DNA of 48,565 nt from an uncultured Planctomycetota bacterium (GTDB lineage Bacteria; Planctomycetota; UBA1135; GCA-002686595): positions 1 to 48,565 of the forward strand of contig CAITGX010000159.1 of assembly GCA_903892045.1 (NCBI GenBank). Reading direction: 5' to 3'. Every line of letters starts with the position of its first letter. Within the stretch, counting starts at the first letter, position 1. Of this stretch, positions 27,214 to 34,995 are shown one piece after another. The translations under genes were made by a program, and so were the position numbers. The notes beneath the pieces are model-generated. The model was not told where the DNA came from and searched no databases. It saw only the letters and a program-made list of their open reading frames with translations.

Positions 27214-28479
27214 ATGCAGTACCAAGCCGTGCGCGGCATGCGCGACGTCCTCCCGGCCGAGATTCCCTTGTGGGAGCGGCTGGAGCACGAGGCCCGGCGC
27301 CTCGCTCGCGCCCATGGCTTCCGGGAGATCCGGCCGCCCTTGGTGGAGGAGACGGCCCTCTTTATCCGCTCCGTGGGCGAGGTTACCGACATCGTCGAGA
27401 AGGAGATGTTCTCGATGCAGAAGGGGGACGCGCACCTCACCCTGCGGCCCGAGGCCACGGCCGGCATCGCCCGGGCCTACCTCGAGGCGGGCTTCGACAA
27501 GAACGCGCCCCTGCAGCGGCTCTTCACCATCGGGCCGATGTTCCGCGGCGAGCGCCCGACCAAGGGCCGCGAGCGCCAGTTCACGCAGTTCGACGTCGAG
27601 TGCCTGGGCAGCCTCGATCCGCGCCTCGACGCGGAGTGCATCCACATGGCCGCGAGCTTCTTCGAGGCGCTCGGCATCGAGGGCATCGAGGTGCGCGTCA
27701 ACTCGATGGGCGACGGCGAGGACCGCGAGCGCTTCCGCGAGGCGGTCAAGGCCTTCGTCGCCGGACAGCTGGCGGAGCGCTGCGAGCTGTGCCGCTCGCG
27801 CTTCGAGCGCAACGTGCTGCGCGTGCTCGACTGCAAGACTCCGGCCTGCGTGGAGCTCAACAAGAAGGCGCCGGTGCTCGTCGATTTCCTCACGGACGCC
27901 AATCGTGCGCACTTCGACGCGGTGCGCTCGAGCCTCGTGGCGCTCGGTCGCAAGTCGGAGGTCGACACCGGCATCGTGCGCGGCCTCGACTACTACACGC
28001 GCACGATCTTCGAGCTGCACTACCCGCGCTTTGGCGCGCGCAGCGCGATGTGCGGCGGCGGCCGCTACGACCACCTGCTGCGCGACCTCGGCGGCAGTGA
28101 CCTGCCGGCGATCGGCTTCGCGATCGGCTTCACCGGCACGCTGATCCTGATGCAGGAGCTCGGGCTCGCGAAGGCCGTCGCTCCCGCGCCGATCGACGTC
28201 TACGTGGTGGCCGCGGGCGGCGGACTCGAGGCGCGCGTGCTCGCGCTGGCGCAGGCGCTGCGCGCGGGCGGACTGTCGGCGATCTACGACGTCGAGTCGC
28301 GCAGCGTGAAGTCGCAGTTCAAGGCGGCCAACTCGGGCGGGCACCCGCTCGTCGTCGTGCTCGGCGACGCCGAGCAGGCGGCCGGGACGGCGCAGCTCAA
28401 GGACATGCGCAACGGCACGCAGGAGCTCGTGCCGCAGGCCGAACTCGCGGCGCGCGCGCGCGCGCTGCTCGGGCGCTAG
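27214..28479 (+). CDS. hisS: Histidine-tRNA ligase
   Basis: This is a class II aminoacyl-tRNA synthetase for histidine, 421 aa. Motif 1 is in 'REIRPPLVEETALF', motif 2 is 'LFTIGPMFRGERPTKGRERQFTQFDVE', and the histidine-specific blocks are 'GLDYYTRTIFE' and 'GGGRYDHLLRDLGG'. An insertion with 'CELC' and 'LDCKTPAC' resembles the cysteine-bearing insertion domain of many bacterial HisRS. The anticodon-binding domain ends with 'VVVLGDAEQAAGTAQLKDM'. ATG 27214 gives the standard N-terminus 'AVRGMRDVLPAE'. nadD follows after 4 bases, so hisS-nadD are probably co-transcribed. Confidence 0.96.
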   Translation: MQYQAVRGMRDVLPAEIPLWERLEHEARRLARAHGFREIRPPLVEETALFIRSVGEVTDIVEKEMFSMQKGDAHLTLRPEATAGIARAYLEAGFDKNAPLQRLFTIGPMFRGERPTKGRERQFTQFDVECLGSLDPRLDAECIHMAASFFEALGIEGIEVRVNSMGDGEDRERFREAVKAFVAGQLAERCELCRSRFERNVLRVLDCKTPACVELNKKAPVLVDFLTDANRAHFDAVRSSLVALGRKSEVDTGIVRGLDYYTRTIFELHYPRFGARSAMCGGGRYDHLLRDLGGSDLPAIGFAIGFTGTLILMQELGLAKAVAPAPIDVYVVAAGGGLEARVLALAQALRAGGLSAIYDVESRSVKSQFKAANSGGHPLVVVLGDAEQAAGTAQLKDMRNGTQELVPQAELAARARALLGR

Positions 28480-28483
28480 ACGC

Positions 28484-29152
28484 GTGGCCGAGTCCCGCCG
28501 AGAGGCCCGCTCGCTCGCGCACCTCGCGCGCGTCGGCGTCTACGGCGGCTCGTTCGATCCCGTCCACAACGGGCACCTGCACGTGGCGCGGGTCGCGCGC
28601 GAGCGCTGCGCACTCGACGCGATCCTGTGGGTGCCGGCCGCGCGCCCGCCGCACAAGCCGCACAAGCGCCTCGCGAGCGAGGCGGACCGGGTCGCGATGC
28701 TCGAGCTCGCGCTGGCGGGTGACGAGAGCGCGTGGATCTCGACGCTCGAGTACGAGCGCAGCGGCCCGTCGTACACCTTCGACACGCTGCGGGAGCTGCC
28801 CGCGCGCGCCGGACTGCGCCCCGACTGCCAGCTGTTCCTGCTGCTCGGGTGGGACAACTTGCGCGGGCTCGAGCGCTGGCACCGCGCCGCCGACGTGCTC
28901 GCGCTGGCGCAGCCGGTCGTGGTGTGGCGCGAGGGCGGCGACGAGGCCGTGCTCGCGCACCTGCGTGCCACGCTGCCGCCGCAGGCCTTCGCGCGGCTCG
29001 AGAGCGGTCTCGTGCGCGTCTCGCCGTCGCCAGAGTCCTCGACCGACGTGCGCGCGCGGCTCGAGCGCGGCGAGTGGCCTGTCGAGGCCGTGCCGGCGGC
29101 GGTGCTGGAATACATCCGCTCGCAGCGCGTCTATGGCGGCGGAGACGAGTAG
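28484..29152 (+). CDS. nadD: Nicotinate-nucleotide adenylyltransferase
   Basis: NadD joins ATP to nicotinate mononucleotide to make deamido-NAD. The protein is 222 aa. The nucleotidyltransferase signature is 'VGVYGGSFDPVHNGHLHVAR', 'VPAARPPHKP' binds the nicotinate side, and 'SSTDVRARLERG' is the C-terminal ATP-binding ISSTxIR-type motif. In 'LLGWDNLRGLERWHRAADVL' the usual 'GaDsl..l..W' reads 'GWDNL'. The start GTG 28484 lies 4 bases after hisS; the first 15 residues are basic and not conserved. A transferase of the WecA/MraY family starts 5 bases later. Confidence 0.93.
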   Translation: MAESRREARSLAHLARVGVYGGSFDPVHNGHLHVARVARERCALDAILWVPAARPPHKPHKRLASEADRVAMLELALAGDESAWISTLEYERSGPSYTFDTLRELPARAGLRPDCQLFLLLGWDNLRGLERWHRAADVLALAQPVVVWREGGDEAVLAHLRATLPPQAFARLESGLVRVSPSPESSTDVRARLERGEWPVEAVPAAVLEYIRSQRVYGGGDE

Positions 29153-29157
29153 GGGAG

Positions 29158-30174
29158 ATGGACGCGACGAACGCAGTTCCGACACTGGTGGCGCTCGGCG
29201 CGAGCTTGCTCGCGGCGCTCGCGCTGGTCCCGTTCGCGCGCCGCGCGGGCTGGGTCGACGGCGGCGCGAGCGAGCGCAAGCGCGCTGTGGAGCCGCTGCC
29301 CCTGTGCGGTGGCGCGATCGTGCTCGCAGGCGTGCTCGCGGGCTGGGTCGCGATGGAGCTCGGCGGTCGAGCGCAGGCGGGCTTCGTGCCCGGCCGCGAG
29401 CTGCGCGAGTTCGTGTCCGCCGCGCTCGGGCGCGAGGTCACGCTCTGGCCGCTCGGAGCGTTGCTGCTCGCCTTCGCGATCGGAACGCTCGACGACCTGC
29501 TCGAGGACGGACTGCGTCCGGCGCAGAAGCTCGCGGGGCAGGCCGCGGTCGGCGTGGTGCTCGCGCTGCCCGTGGTGATGGCCGCGCCGCAGGATCCGCG
29601 CGCGTGGGCCGTGCTGGCGCTCGCGGTGCTCGCCGCGTGCGTGGCCCTCAACCTCGTCAACACGTTCGACAATGCCGACGGCGCCGCGAGCGGGCTCGGT
29701 TGCGCGGCCGCGCTCGGCAGCGCGCCCTTCTTCGCCGCCGCGCTCGCGGCCTTCCTGCCTTTCAACCTCGCGCGCCGCGGTCGCGCGCCGCGTGCGATCC
29801 TCGGCGATGCCGGCAGCCATGCGCTCGGCCTGCTGCTCTTGCTCGAGCCCGCCGCCTGGCCCGCGCTGGCGCTGCCGGCGCTCGACCTCGGCCGGTTGGT
29901 GCTCGTCCGCGCGCGCCTTGGCCGCGCGCCGTGGCAGGGCGACCGCCGGCACCTCGCCCATCGCCTGCAGGCGCGAGGTCTCGCGCCCGTGCAGGTCGCG
30001 CTGGTGCTCCTCGCCCTCTCCCTGCCCGCCCTGCTCCTCGGCTGGCCCGGAGTGCCGCTCGTCGCCGTCGGCTTCGCGCTGGCCCTGCGCTTCGCCCCCG
30101 CGCCTCTCGAAGCGCGTCCCGTTGCGTCCCCGGTGAGGCTCGGCCCCGCCTCGACCGCCGACGAGCGCGGCTAG
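29158..30174 (+). CDS. WecA/MraY-type polyprenyl-phosphate sugar-1-phosphate transferase
   Basis: This is a polytopic membrane protein (338 aa) of the family that transfers a sugar-1-phosphate from a UDP-sugar to undecaprenyl phosphate. 'GTLDDLLEDGLRPAQKLAGQ' contains the Mg-binding DD motif. 'NLVNTFDNADGAASGLG' corresponds to 'N..N..DG.DGLa.G', but with an Asn in place of the first Gly. 'ILGDAGSHALGLLL' is the 'GDsGS' block, and 'GDRRHLAHRL' is the HxH-type loop near the C-terminus. About ten hydrophobic segments are visible. It may start surface polysaccharide or O-antigen synthesis; the exact sugar cannot be inferred. 'AGGGGAG' lies directly before the ATG. It sits in the hisS-nadD unit. 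Confidence 0.85.
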   Translation: MDATNAVPTLVALGASLLAALALVPFARRAGWVDGGASERKRAVEPLPLCGGAIVLAGVLAGWVAMELGGRAQAGFVPGRELREFVSAALGREVTLWPLGALLLAFAIGTLDDLLEDGLRPAQKLAGQAAVGVVLALPVVMAAPQDPRAWAVLALAVLAACVALNLVNTFDNADGAASGLGCAAALGSAPFFAAALAAFLPFNLARRGRAPRAILGDAGSHALGLLLLLEPAAWPALALPALDLGRLVLVRARLGRAPWQGDRRHLAHRLQARGLAPVQVALVLLALSLPALLLGWPGVPLVAVGFALALRFAPAPLEARPVASPVRLGPASTADERG

Positions 30175-30177
30175 AGC

Positions 30178-30207
30178 TTGCCCGGGTGGGGGGGTGCTCC
30201 GGATAAT
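30178..30207 (+). promoter_or_regulatory. Candidate sigma-70-type promoter of the metallophosphoesterase gene
   Basis: TTGCCC and GATAAT are separated by 18 bases and lie just past the stop of the transferase gene. The -10 matches consensus in five of six positions. Transcription would begin about 50 bases before GTG 30267 and could include the downstream yidC unit. Confidence 0.5.
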
Positions 30208-30266
30208 CCCCGCCCCTGTTGGAGCGGGCGCTGGAGCCTGGGCCGACCCTTGGGAACCGGCGCCCC

Positions 30267-31085
30267 GTGACGTACCCGCTGACTGCCCTCATCTCGGACC
30301 TGCACAGCAACCTGCCGGCGCTCACGCTCGCGATGCGGGATGCGCGCGAGCGGGGCGCGGCGCGCTTCGTGTGCCTCGGGGACGTGGTCGGCTATGGCGC
30401 GCGGCCGACGGAGTGCCTCGAGCTCGTGATCGAGGCCTGTGCGCCGCGCGAGGGTGCGCCCCGCGGACTGTGCCTGCAGGGCAACCACGAGGCGGCCGTG
30501 CTCTCCTCGGGCGAGGACTTCAACCCCAACGCCCGGCGCGCGATCGACTGGACGCGCGACCAGATCAACGCCGGCGGGTCGAGCGGGGAGCGGGCGCTCG
30601 AGTACTGGGACTTCCTCGGCGGGCTCGAGCCGCTCGTGGTCGAGGACGGCGCGATGTACGCCCACGGCAGCCCGCGCGATCCGGTGCGCGAGTACCTGTT
30701 GCCGCGCGACGCGCGCGACGGGGCCAAGATGCAGGCCAACTTCGACCGCATGCGCGCGCTCGATCCGGATGGGCGCTCGGGCGTGTGCTTCGTCGGTCAC
30801 AGCCACGTGCCCGGGATCTTCTACGAGGATGGTCGCTACTACCGTCCGCGCGGGACCGAAGGCCCCTACGAGCTCGGCAACCTCGCGCGCTGCCGCGCGA
30901 TCGTCAACGTCGGCTCGGTCGGCCAGCCGCGCGACGGCGACCGGCGGCTCTCCTACGCGCTCTTCGACGGCCACAACCTGACCTTCGTGCGGCTCGAGTA
31001 CGACGTCGCCACGGCGCAGGAGCACATCCGCGCCGTCCCGGAGCTGCCCGTGCACCTTGCCGATCGCCTCGCGCTGGGCCAGTAG
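30267..31085 (+). CDS. Calcineurin-like metallophosphoesterase (YfcE/PP2A-related)
   Basis: This is a 272-aa binuclear metallophosphoesterase. The motifs appear in order: 'ISDLHSNLPAL' (D-x-H), 'CLGDVVGYGARP' (G-D-x-x-G), 'LQGNHEAAV' (G-N-H-E), 'YAHGSPRDP' and 'FVGHSHVP' (G-H-x-H), then 'IVNVGSVGQPRDGD'. The 'GDVVGYG...NVGSVGQPRDGD' pattern marks the group of soluble bacterial enzymes close to YfcE and to diadenosine tetraphosphatase-like proteins; the substrate is unknown. GTG 30267 is preferred because the conserved fold begins at once. TTG 30219, 11 bases after the GATAAT element, is an alternative that would add 16 non-conserved residues. Confidence 0.87.
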   Translation: MTYPLTALISDLHSNLPALTLAMRDARERGAARFVCLGDVVGYGARPTECLELVIEACAPREGAPRGLCLQGNHEAAVLSSGEDFNPNARRAIDWTRDQINAGGSSGERALEYWDFLGGLEPLVVEDGAMYAHGSPRDPVREYLLPRDARDGAKMQANFDRMRALDPDGRSGVCFVGHSHVPGIFYEDGRYYRPRGTEGPYELGNLARCRAIVNVGSVGQPRDGDRRLSYALFDGHNLTFVRLEYDVATAQEHIRAVPELPVHLADRLALGQ

Positions 31086-31138
31086 CGCGCTCCCGTCTCC
31101 CGAACAGCTTCCCCCCCTCGGAATCACCGCGAATCACC

Positions 31139-33106
31139 TTGGAAAAGCGCCTGCTCACTGCCCTCGTGCTCTCGACCGTCGTGCTGGTCGTGTGGCAGTT
31201 CTTCGCCCCCAAGCCGCCGGAACCTCCCCGTCCGCCGCTGCCGATCGAGGCCCCCGTCGACGCGGCGCGCGCGATCGAGGCGAAGGAGCCCAAGCCCGTC
31301 GACGACCGGCCGGTGCTGGGCGAGAAGGTGGGCGAGGAAAGCGAGCGCGCCCTGACGCTCGTGTTCGGTACGCCGGGCACCGCGGGCAGCTACCGCGCGA
31401 CGTTCTCGAACCGCGGCGCGCGCCTCACGGAGCTCAAGCTCGCGAACTTCTACGACCAGATCGGTCTCGACGCGGCCGCGCGAGCGGACGCGGCGCACTG
31501 GGTGACGCTGCTCGACTCCAAGCTCTCCGGCGGCAGCGCGACCGGCTCGCTGGCGTGGAAGAGCGAGCCTTCGAGCGTCGATCTCGAGCGCGAGCCGCTC
31601 GAGCGCGCGCTGTGGCGCATGCGCGAGATCGAGAACGGCGTCGAGTTCGACCTCGCGCAGGGCAGTGGCGTGCGCTGGATCAAGCGCGTGCGCTTCAACC
31701 CGGGCACGTACCGCGTCGACGTCGAGCTCGCGATCGAGAACCAGACGCTCGACGGCGCGCGGCGGCTCGGCTACGCGTTCACCCCGGCGGAAATCCTGCC
31801 GCAGGACTCGGCCGACAAGTTCTACGTCGATCCGCAGGCGATCGCCGCCGGTCGCACCAGCGAGGACCTGCCGCGGCGCGCGATGCTGCCCATCGCCCAG
31901 AGCGTGCCGCGCGACGACGCCGGGCGCGAGCGCGGCAACACCTTCGAGGTGCCGTTCGACGAGCTCTCGTTCGTCGGCGTGCACAACCACTACTTCGCCG
32001 TGCTCCTGCGCGGCGCGAACGACGTCACGCGCGCCTCGATGACGAGCGCGCGCTGGCGGCGCATGTACGACGACGCAGCCGGCCGCGCGAATCCGGAGAC
32101 GGCCCAGGAGCAGTGGAAGTTCGTGGTCACCGACGTGGTGATCGAGCTCGACCTGCCGCCGAAGGGCGAGACGCGCAGCTATCCCTACGCGCTGTACGCC
32201 GGCCCGAAGGACACGCAGGCGATGTACGCCGAGCACAAGGACTTCGAGGCGCTCGTCGACGGCGACATCGGCAGCTTCTGCGGCCTGTTCTCGCTCGCGG
32301 GCCTCGGCGCGGTGCTGGTCGGGATCCTGCGCTTCTTCCACGGGCTCGTCGGCAACTGGGGCGTGGCGATCATCCTGCTGACGCTCGCGGTGCGCCTCGT
32401 GCTGTATCCGGTCAACCGTCGCTCGCAGACGGCGATGGCGCGCTTCCAGAAGAAGATGAAGCGCTTCCAGCCCGAGCTCGACGCGATCAAGAAGCGTCAC
32501 GAGGACGACCCCGCCAAGATGCGCAAGCTGCAGCAGGAGCTGTTCGCGCGCGAGGGCCTCACCCCGCCGCTCGGCGGCTGCCTCCCGATGTTCATCCAGA
32601 TGCCGATCTTCTTCGGCCTCTACGCCTGCCTGCGGACGGCGTTCGAGCTGCGCCACGCGCCCTTCGCGCTGTGGATCGAGGACCTCTCCAAGCCCGACGC
32701 CCTGCTCACGATCTCGCTCGATACGCACCTGCCGCTCATCGGCGTGATCGAGTACTTCAACCTGCTGCCGATCCTGATGATCGTGCTGTGGATCTGGCAG
32801 CAGAAGCTGATGCCGGTCCCGACCGACGAGCAGGCGGCCAAGATGCAGAAGATGATGATGTGGATGCCCGCGATCATGGGCATCTTCCTCTACAACTACG
32901 CGTCGGGCCTCTCGCTCTACATGATCGTGCAGTCGGGCCTCGGCATCCTCGAGATGACCGTCGTCAAGAAGATCTGGCCGATCGACGACTCGCTCCCGCC
33001 CCCGGGTCAGGAGAAGAAGTCGTGGATGCAGAAGATGATGGCGCGCGCCGAGGAAGCGCAGCGCGCGGCCGAGGCCTCGCGCGGCAAGGGCGGCAAGCGC
33101 AAGTAG
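31139..33106 (+). CDS. yidC: Membrane protein insertase YidC
   Basis: YidC/Oxa1 folds and inserts inner-membrane proteins. The protein is 655 aa, of the long Gram-negative type. TM1 is at the start ('LLTALVLSTVVLVVWQFF') and a large periplasmic beta domain covers about 60-370. The conserved core begins with 'GNWGVAIILLTLAVRLVLYPVNRRSQTAM' (about 403-431, holding the hydrophilic-groove Arg) and continues with 'GGCLPMFIQMPIFFGLYACL' and 'MMMWMPAIMGIFLYNYASGLSLY'. A basic C-terminal tail ends in 'GKGGKRK'. There is no ATG or GTG at the conserved start, so TTG 31139 ('MEKRLLTAL') is the likely initiator. mnmE follows after 4 bases, as in the widely conserved yidC-mnmE order. Confidence 0.95.
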   Translation: MEKRLLTALVLSTVVLVVWQFFAPKPPEPPRPPLPIEAPVDAARAIEAKEPKPVDDRPVLGEKVGEESERALTLVFGTPGTAGSYRATFSNRGARLTELKLANFYDQIGLDAAARADAAHWVTLLDSKLSGGSATGSLAWKSEPSSVDLEREPLERALWRMREIENGVEFDLAQGSGVRWIKRVRFNPGTYRVDVELAIENQTLDGARRLGYAFTPAEILPQDSADKFYVDPQAIAAGRTSEDLPRRAMLPIAQSVPRDDAGRERGNTFEVPFDELSFVGVHNHYFAVLLRGANDVTRASMTSARWRRMYDDAAGRANPETAQEQWKFVVTDVVIELDLPPKGETRSYPYALYAGPKDTQAMYAEHKDFEALVDGDIGSFCGLFSLAGLGAVLVGILRFFHGLVGNWGVAIILLTLAVRLVLYPVNRRSQTAMARFQKKMKRFQPELDAIKKRHEDDPAKMRKLQQELFAREGLTPPLGGCLPMFIQMPIFFGLYACLRTAFELRHAPFALWIEDLSKPDALLTISLDTHLPLIGVIEYFNLLPILMIVLWIWQQKLMPVPTDEQAAKMQKMMMWMPAIMGIFLYNYASGLSLYMIVQSGLGILEMTVVKKIWPIDDSLPPPGQEKKSWMQKMMARAEEAQRAAEASRGKGGKRK

Positions 33107-33110
33107 CACC

Positions 33111-34427
33111 ATGGCGCGCCGGAGCACCATCGCGGCGATCGCATCGCCGCCGGGGCCCGGCGCGCGCGGCGTGATCCGGCTCTCGGGCCCGCGCGCATTC
33201 GAGTTCGTGCGCGCCTGCGCGCGTTTCGATGCGCCGGGCGCGCTCGAGGCGCGGGGAGCGTGGCGCGGTCGCCTGCACGACGGCGAGGGCGAGCAGCCTC
33301 TGATCGCGCTGGCGATGCCCGGGCCGCGCTCGTTCACGCGCGAGGACGTGTGCGAGCTGCACCTCCCGGGCTCGCCACCGCTGCTCTCGGCCGCTCTCGC
33401 GCGCCTCGTGGCGCTGGGCGCGGAGCTCGCGGCGCCGGGAGAGTTCACGCGCCGCGCGTTCGAGTCTGGGCGCATCGACCTGTCGCAGGCCGAGGGCGTG
33501 CTCGAGCTCGTGATGGCTCACGATGAGGCCGAGCGTCGCGCCGCGACCGCGCTGCTCTTCGGCGGGCTCTCGCAGCGGCTTGCGTCGCTGCGCGCGCGCC
33601 TGCTCGACGTGCGCGTCCTGTGCGAGGCGAGCCTCGACTTCGACGAGGCGGACACGGGCCACGTGCCGCACGAGGAGCTGCGCGAGCGGGCGGCGATCGT
33701 GGCGCAGGAACTCGAGGCCGCGCTCGGCTGGGAGCGCAGCCGGACGCGTCGTGCGCAGCGGCCGCGGGTGGTCCTCGTCGGCCAGCCCAATGCGGGCAAG
33801 AGCACCCTGTTCAACGCGCTCGTCGGCGGCGAGGCGCTCGTCAGCGAGCGCGCCGGGACCACCCGGGACGCGCTGCGCGGCATCTGGCGCTTGCCGACGC
33901 TGGACTGCGAGCTCGTCGACACGGCGGGCGAGAGCGAGGCGTTCCTCGCGCTGGCGGACGACCATCCCGATCGCGTGGCCCAGCGCATGGCGCAGCACGA
34001 GCGGCTCGCGGCCGACCTCGTCTTGCGGGTCTACGATGCGCGGGAAGCTGCGCCGCAGCGAGCGGAGGGCGAGCTGCTCGTGCGCGCCCAGAGCGACCGC
34101 GCGCAGGGCCCCGGCGACGGCCTCGCCACGAGCGCGCTCACGGGCGCAGGGCTCGGGGAACTCGGGACCGCGGTCGAGCGGGCGCTCTCCGAGCGACAGG
34201 CTGCCGCCGGCAGTGGTCGGGAGCTCTCCGAGCGGCACGGGGAGGCCCTGCGGCGCTCCCGGGAGCGGGTCCTCGAGGCGCTCGCCCTGCTCGACGCGCG
34301 GGGGCCGCTCGACCTCGTGGCGGAGTCCCTGCGGGCGGGGCTCGACGCCCTCGACGCGATCGAGGGCCACACCAGTCCGGAGGACGTGCTCGACGCCCTG
34401 TTCGCGCGCTTCTGCCTCGGAAAGTGA
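33111..34427 (+). CDS. mnmE: tRNA modification GTPase MnmE
   Basis: With MnmG, MnmE makes the cmnm5 modification of wobble uridines. The protein is 438 aa. The N-terminal folate-binding domain starts 'TIAAIASPPGPGARGVIRLSG' and contains 'PGEFTRRAFESGRIDLSQAE'. The inserted G domain has G1 'GQPNAGKST' (about 224-232, with the K-loop Asn), G2 'AGTTRD' and G3 'VDTAGE'. The C-terminal 'FCLGK' keeps the functional Cys (435). G4 is altered: where 'NKxD' is expected, the sequence reads 'VRAQSDRA', keeping only the Asp. The G domain also has a longer stretch after G3 ('ALADDHPDRVAQRMAQHE'). It lies 4 bases after yidC. Confidence 0.93.
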   Translation: MARRSTIAAIASPPGPGARGVIRLSGPRAFEFVRACARFDAPGALEARGAWRGRLHDGEGEQPLIALAMPGPRSFTREDVCELHLPGSPPLLSAALARLVALGAELAAPGEFTRRAFESGRIDLSQAEGVLELVMAHDEAERRAATALLFGGLSQRLASLRARLLDVRVLCEASLDFDEADTGHVPHEELRERAAIVAQELEAALGWERSRTRRAQRPRVVLVGQPNAGKSTLFNALVGGEALVSERAGTTRDALRGIWRLPTLDCELVDTAGESEAFLALADDHPDRVAQRMAQHERLAADLVLRVYDAREAAPQRAEGELLVRAQSDRAQGPGDGLATSALTGAGLGELGTAVERALSERQAAAGSGRELSERHGEALRRSRERVLEALALLDARGPLDLVAESLRAGLDALDAIEGHTSPEDVLDALFARFCLGK

Positions 34428-34472
34428 GCCCGGAGCGGGGGCGCAGCCGGTCGGACGGGGCTCCCCGCCCAG

Positions 34473-34488
34473 ACACAAGATGTTGTAG
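34473..34488 (+). promoter_or_regulatory. Candidate NrdR box upstream of nrdR
   Basis: 'ACACAAGATGTTGTAG' matches the published NrdR-box pattern ACACWATATATWGTGT at 12 of 16 positions, with symmetrical ACAA/TTGT arms. It lies 35 bases before the nrdR ATG and overlaps a TAGGAT -10. Only one box is visible; many NrdR operators have two. Confidence 0.6.
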
Positions 34489-34491
34489 GAT
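34486..34491 (+). promoter_or_regulatory. Candidate -10 element (TAGGAT) of the nrdR operon
   Basis: TAGGAT overlaps the 3' end of the NrdR box and lies 32 bases before the nrdR ATG. No clear -35 is found. Overlap of operator and -10 fits simple repression. Confidence 0.4.
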
Positions 34492-34523
34492 GGCCGCCCC
34501 CGAGGCCCCGCCGCCCTCCCCCG

Positions 34524-34994
34524 ATGAAGTGCCCGCGCTGCAAGCAGGACAACGACCGAGTCGTCGACTCGCGCGCCGCCCTCGAGGGAGCCTCGATCCG
34601 GCGCCGCCGCGAGTGCCTCGAGTGCTACCTGCGCTACACCACCTACGAGCGCGTCGAGGAGACGCCGCTGCGGGTGATCAAGAAGAACGGCGAGCGCGTG
34701 CGCTTCGAGCGCGATCGCGTGCTGCAGGGGATGATGCGCGCCTGCGAGAAGCTCCCGGTCTCGACCGAGGAGCTCGAGAAGGCCGCCGCGCGCATCGAGG
34801 CCCGCTGCCAGGAGGAGTACGACCGCGAGCTCCCGAGCTCCGTGATCGGCAACCTCGTGATGGAGGAGCTCAAGGGCCTGAATCAGGTCGCCTACGTGCG
34901 CTTCGCCAGCGTCTATCGCGAGTTCAAGGACGTGGCGCAGTTCCTCGACGAGTTGAAGCCGATCCTCGAGCAGCGCCGTCCGGAGGGCTCGTAG
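34524..34994 (+). CDS. nrdR: Transcriptional repressor NrdR
   Basis: NrdR represses ribonucleotide reductase genes in response to ATP/dATP. The protein is 156 aa, normal for the family. The zinc ribbon is 'MKCPRCKQDNDRVVDSR' with 'RRRRECLECYLRYTTYERVE' (Cys3, Cys6, Cys31, Cys34). The ATP-cone domain covers about 47-137 ('RVIKKNGERVRFERDRVLQGMMRACEK', 'VAYVRFASVYREFKD'). It is followed after 1 base by a gene for an ATP-cone, class III reductase-like protein. The candidate NrdR box upstream suggests autoregulation of both genes. Confidence 0.97.
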   Translation: MKCPRCKQDNDRVVDSRAALEGASIRRRRECLECYLRYTTYERVEETPLRVIKKNGERVRFERDRVLQGMMRACEKLPVSTEELEKAAARIEARCQEEYDRELPSSVIGNLVMEELKGLNQVAYVRFASVYREFKDVAQFLDELKPILEQRRPEGS

Positions 34995-34995
34995 G

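Noticed and set aside
30194-31138. Long N-terminal extension of YidC in the track ORF
   Set aside because: The upstream part overlaps the metallophosphoesterase gene in another frame. The YidC signal/TM1 begins at TTG 31139.
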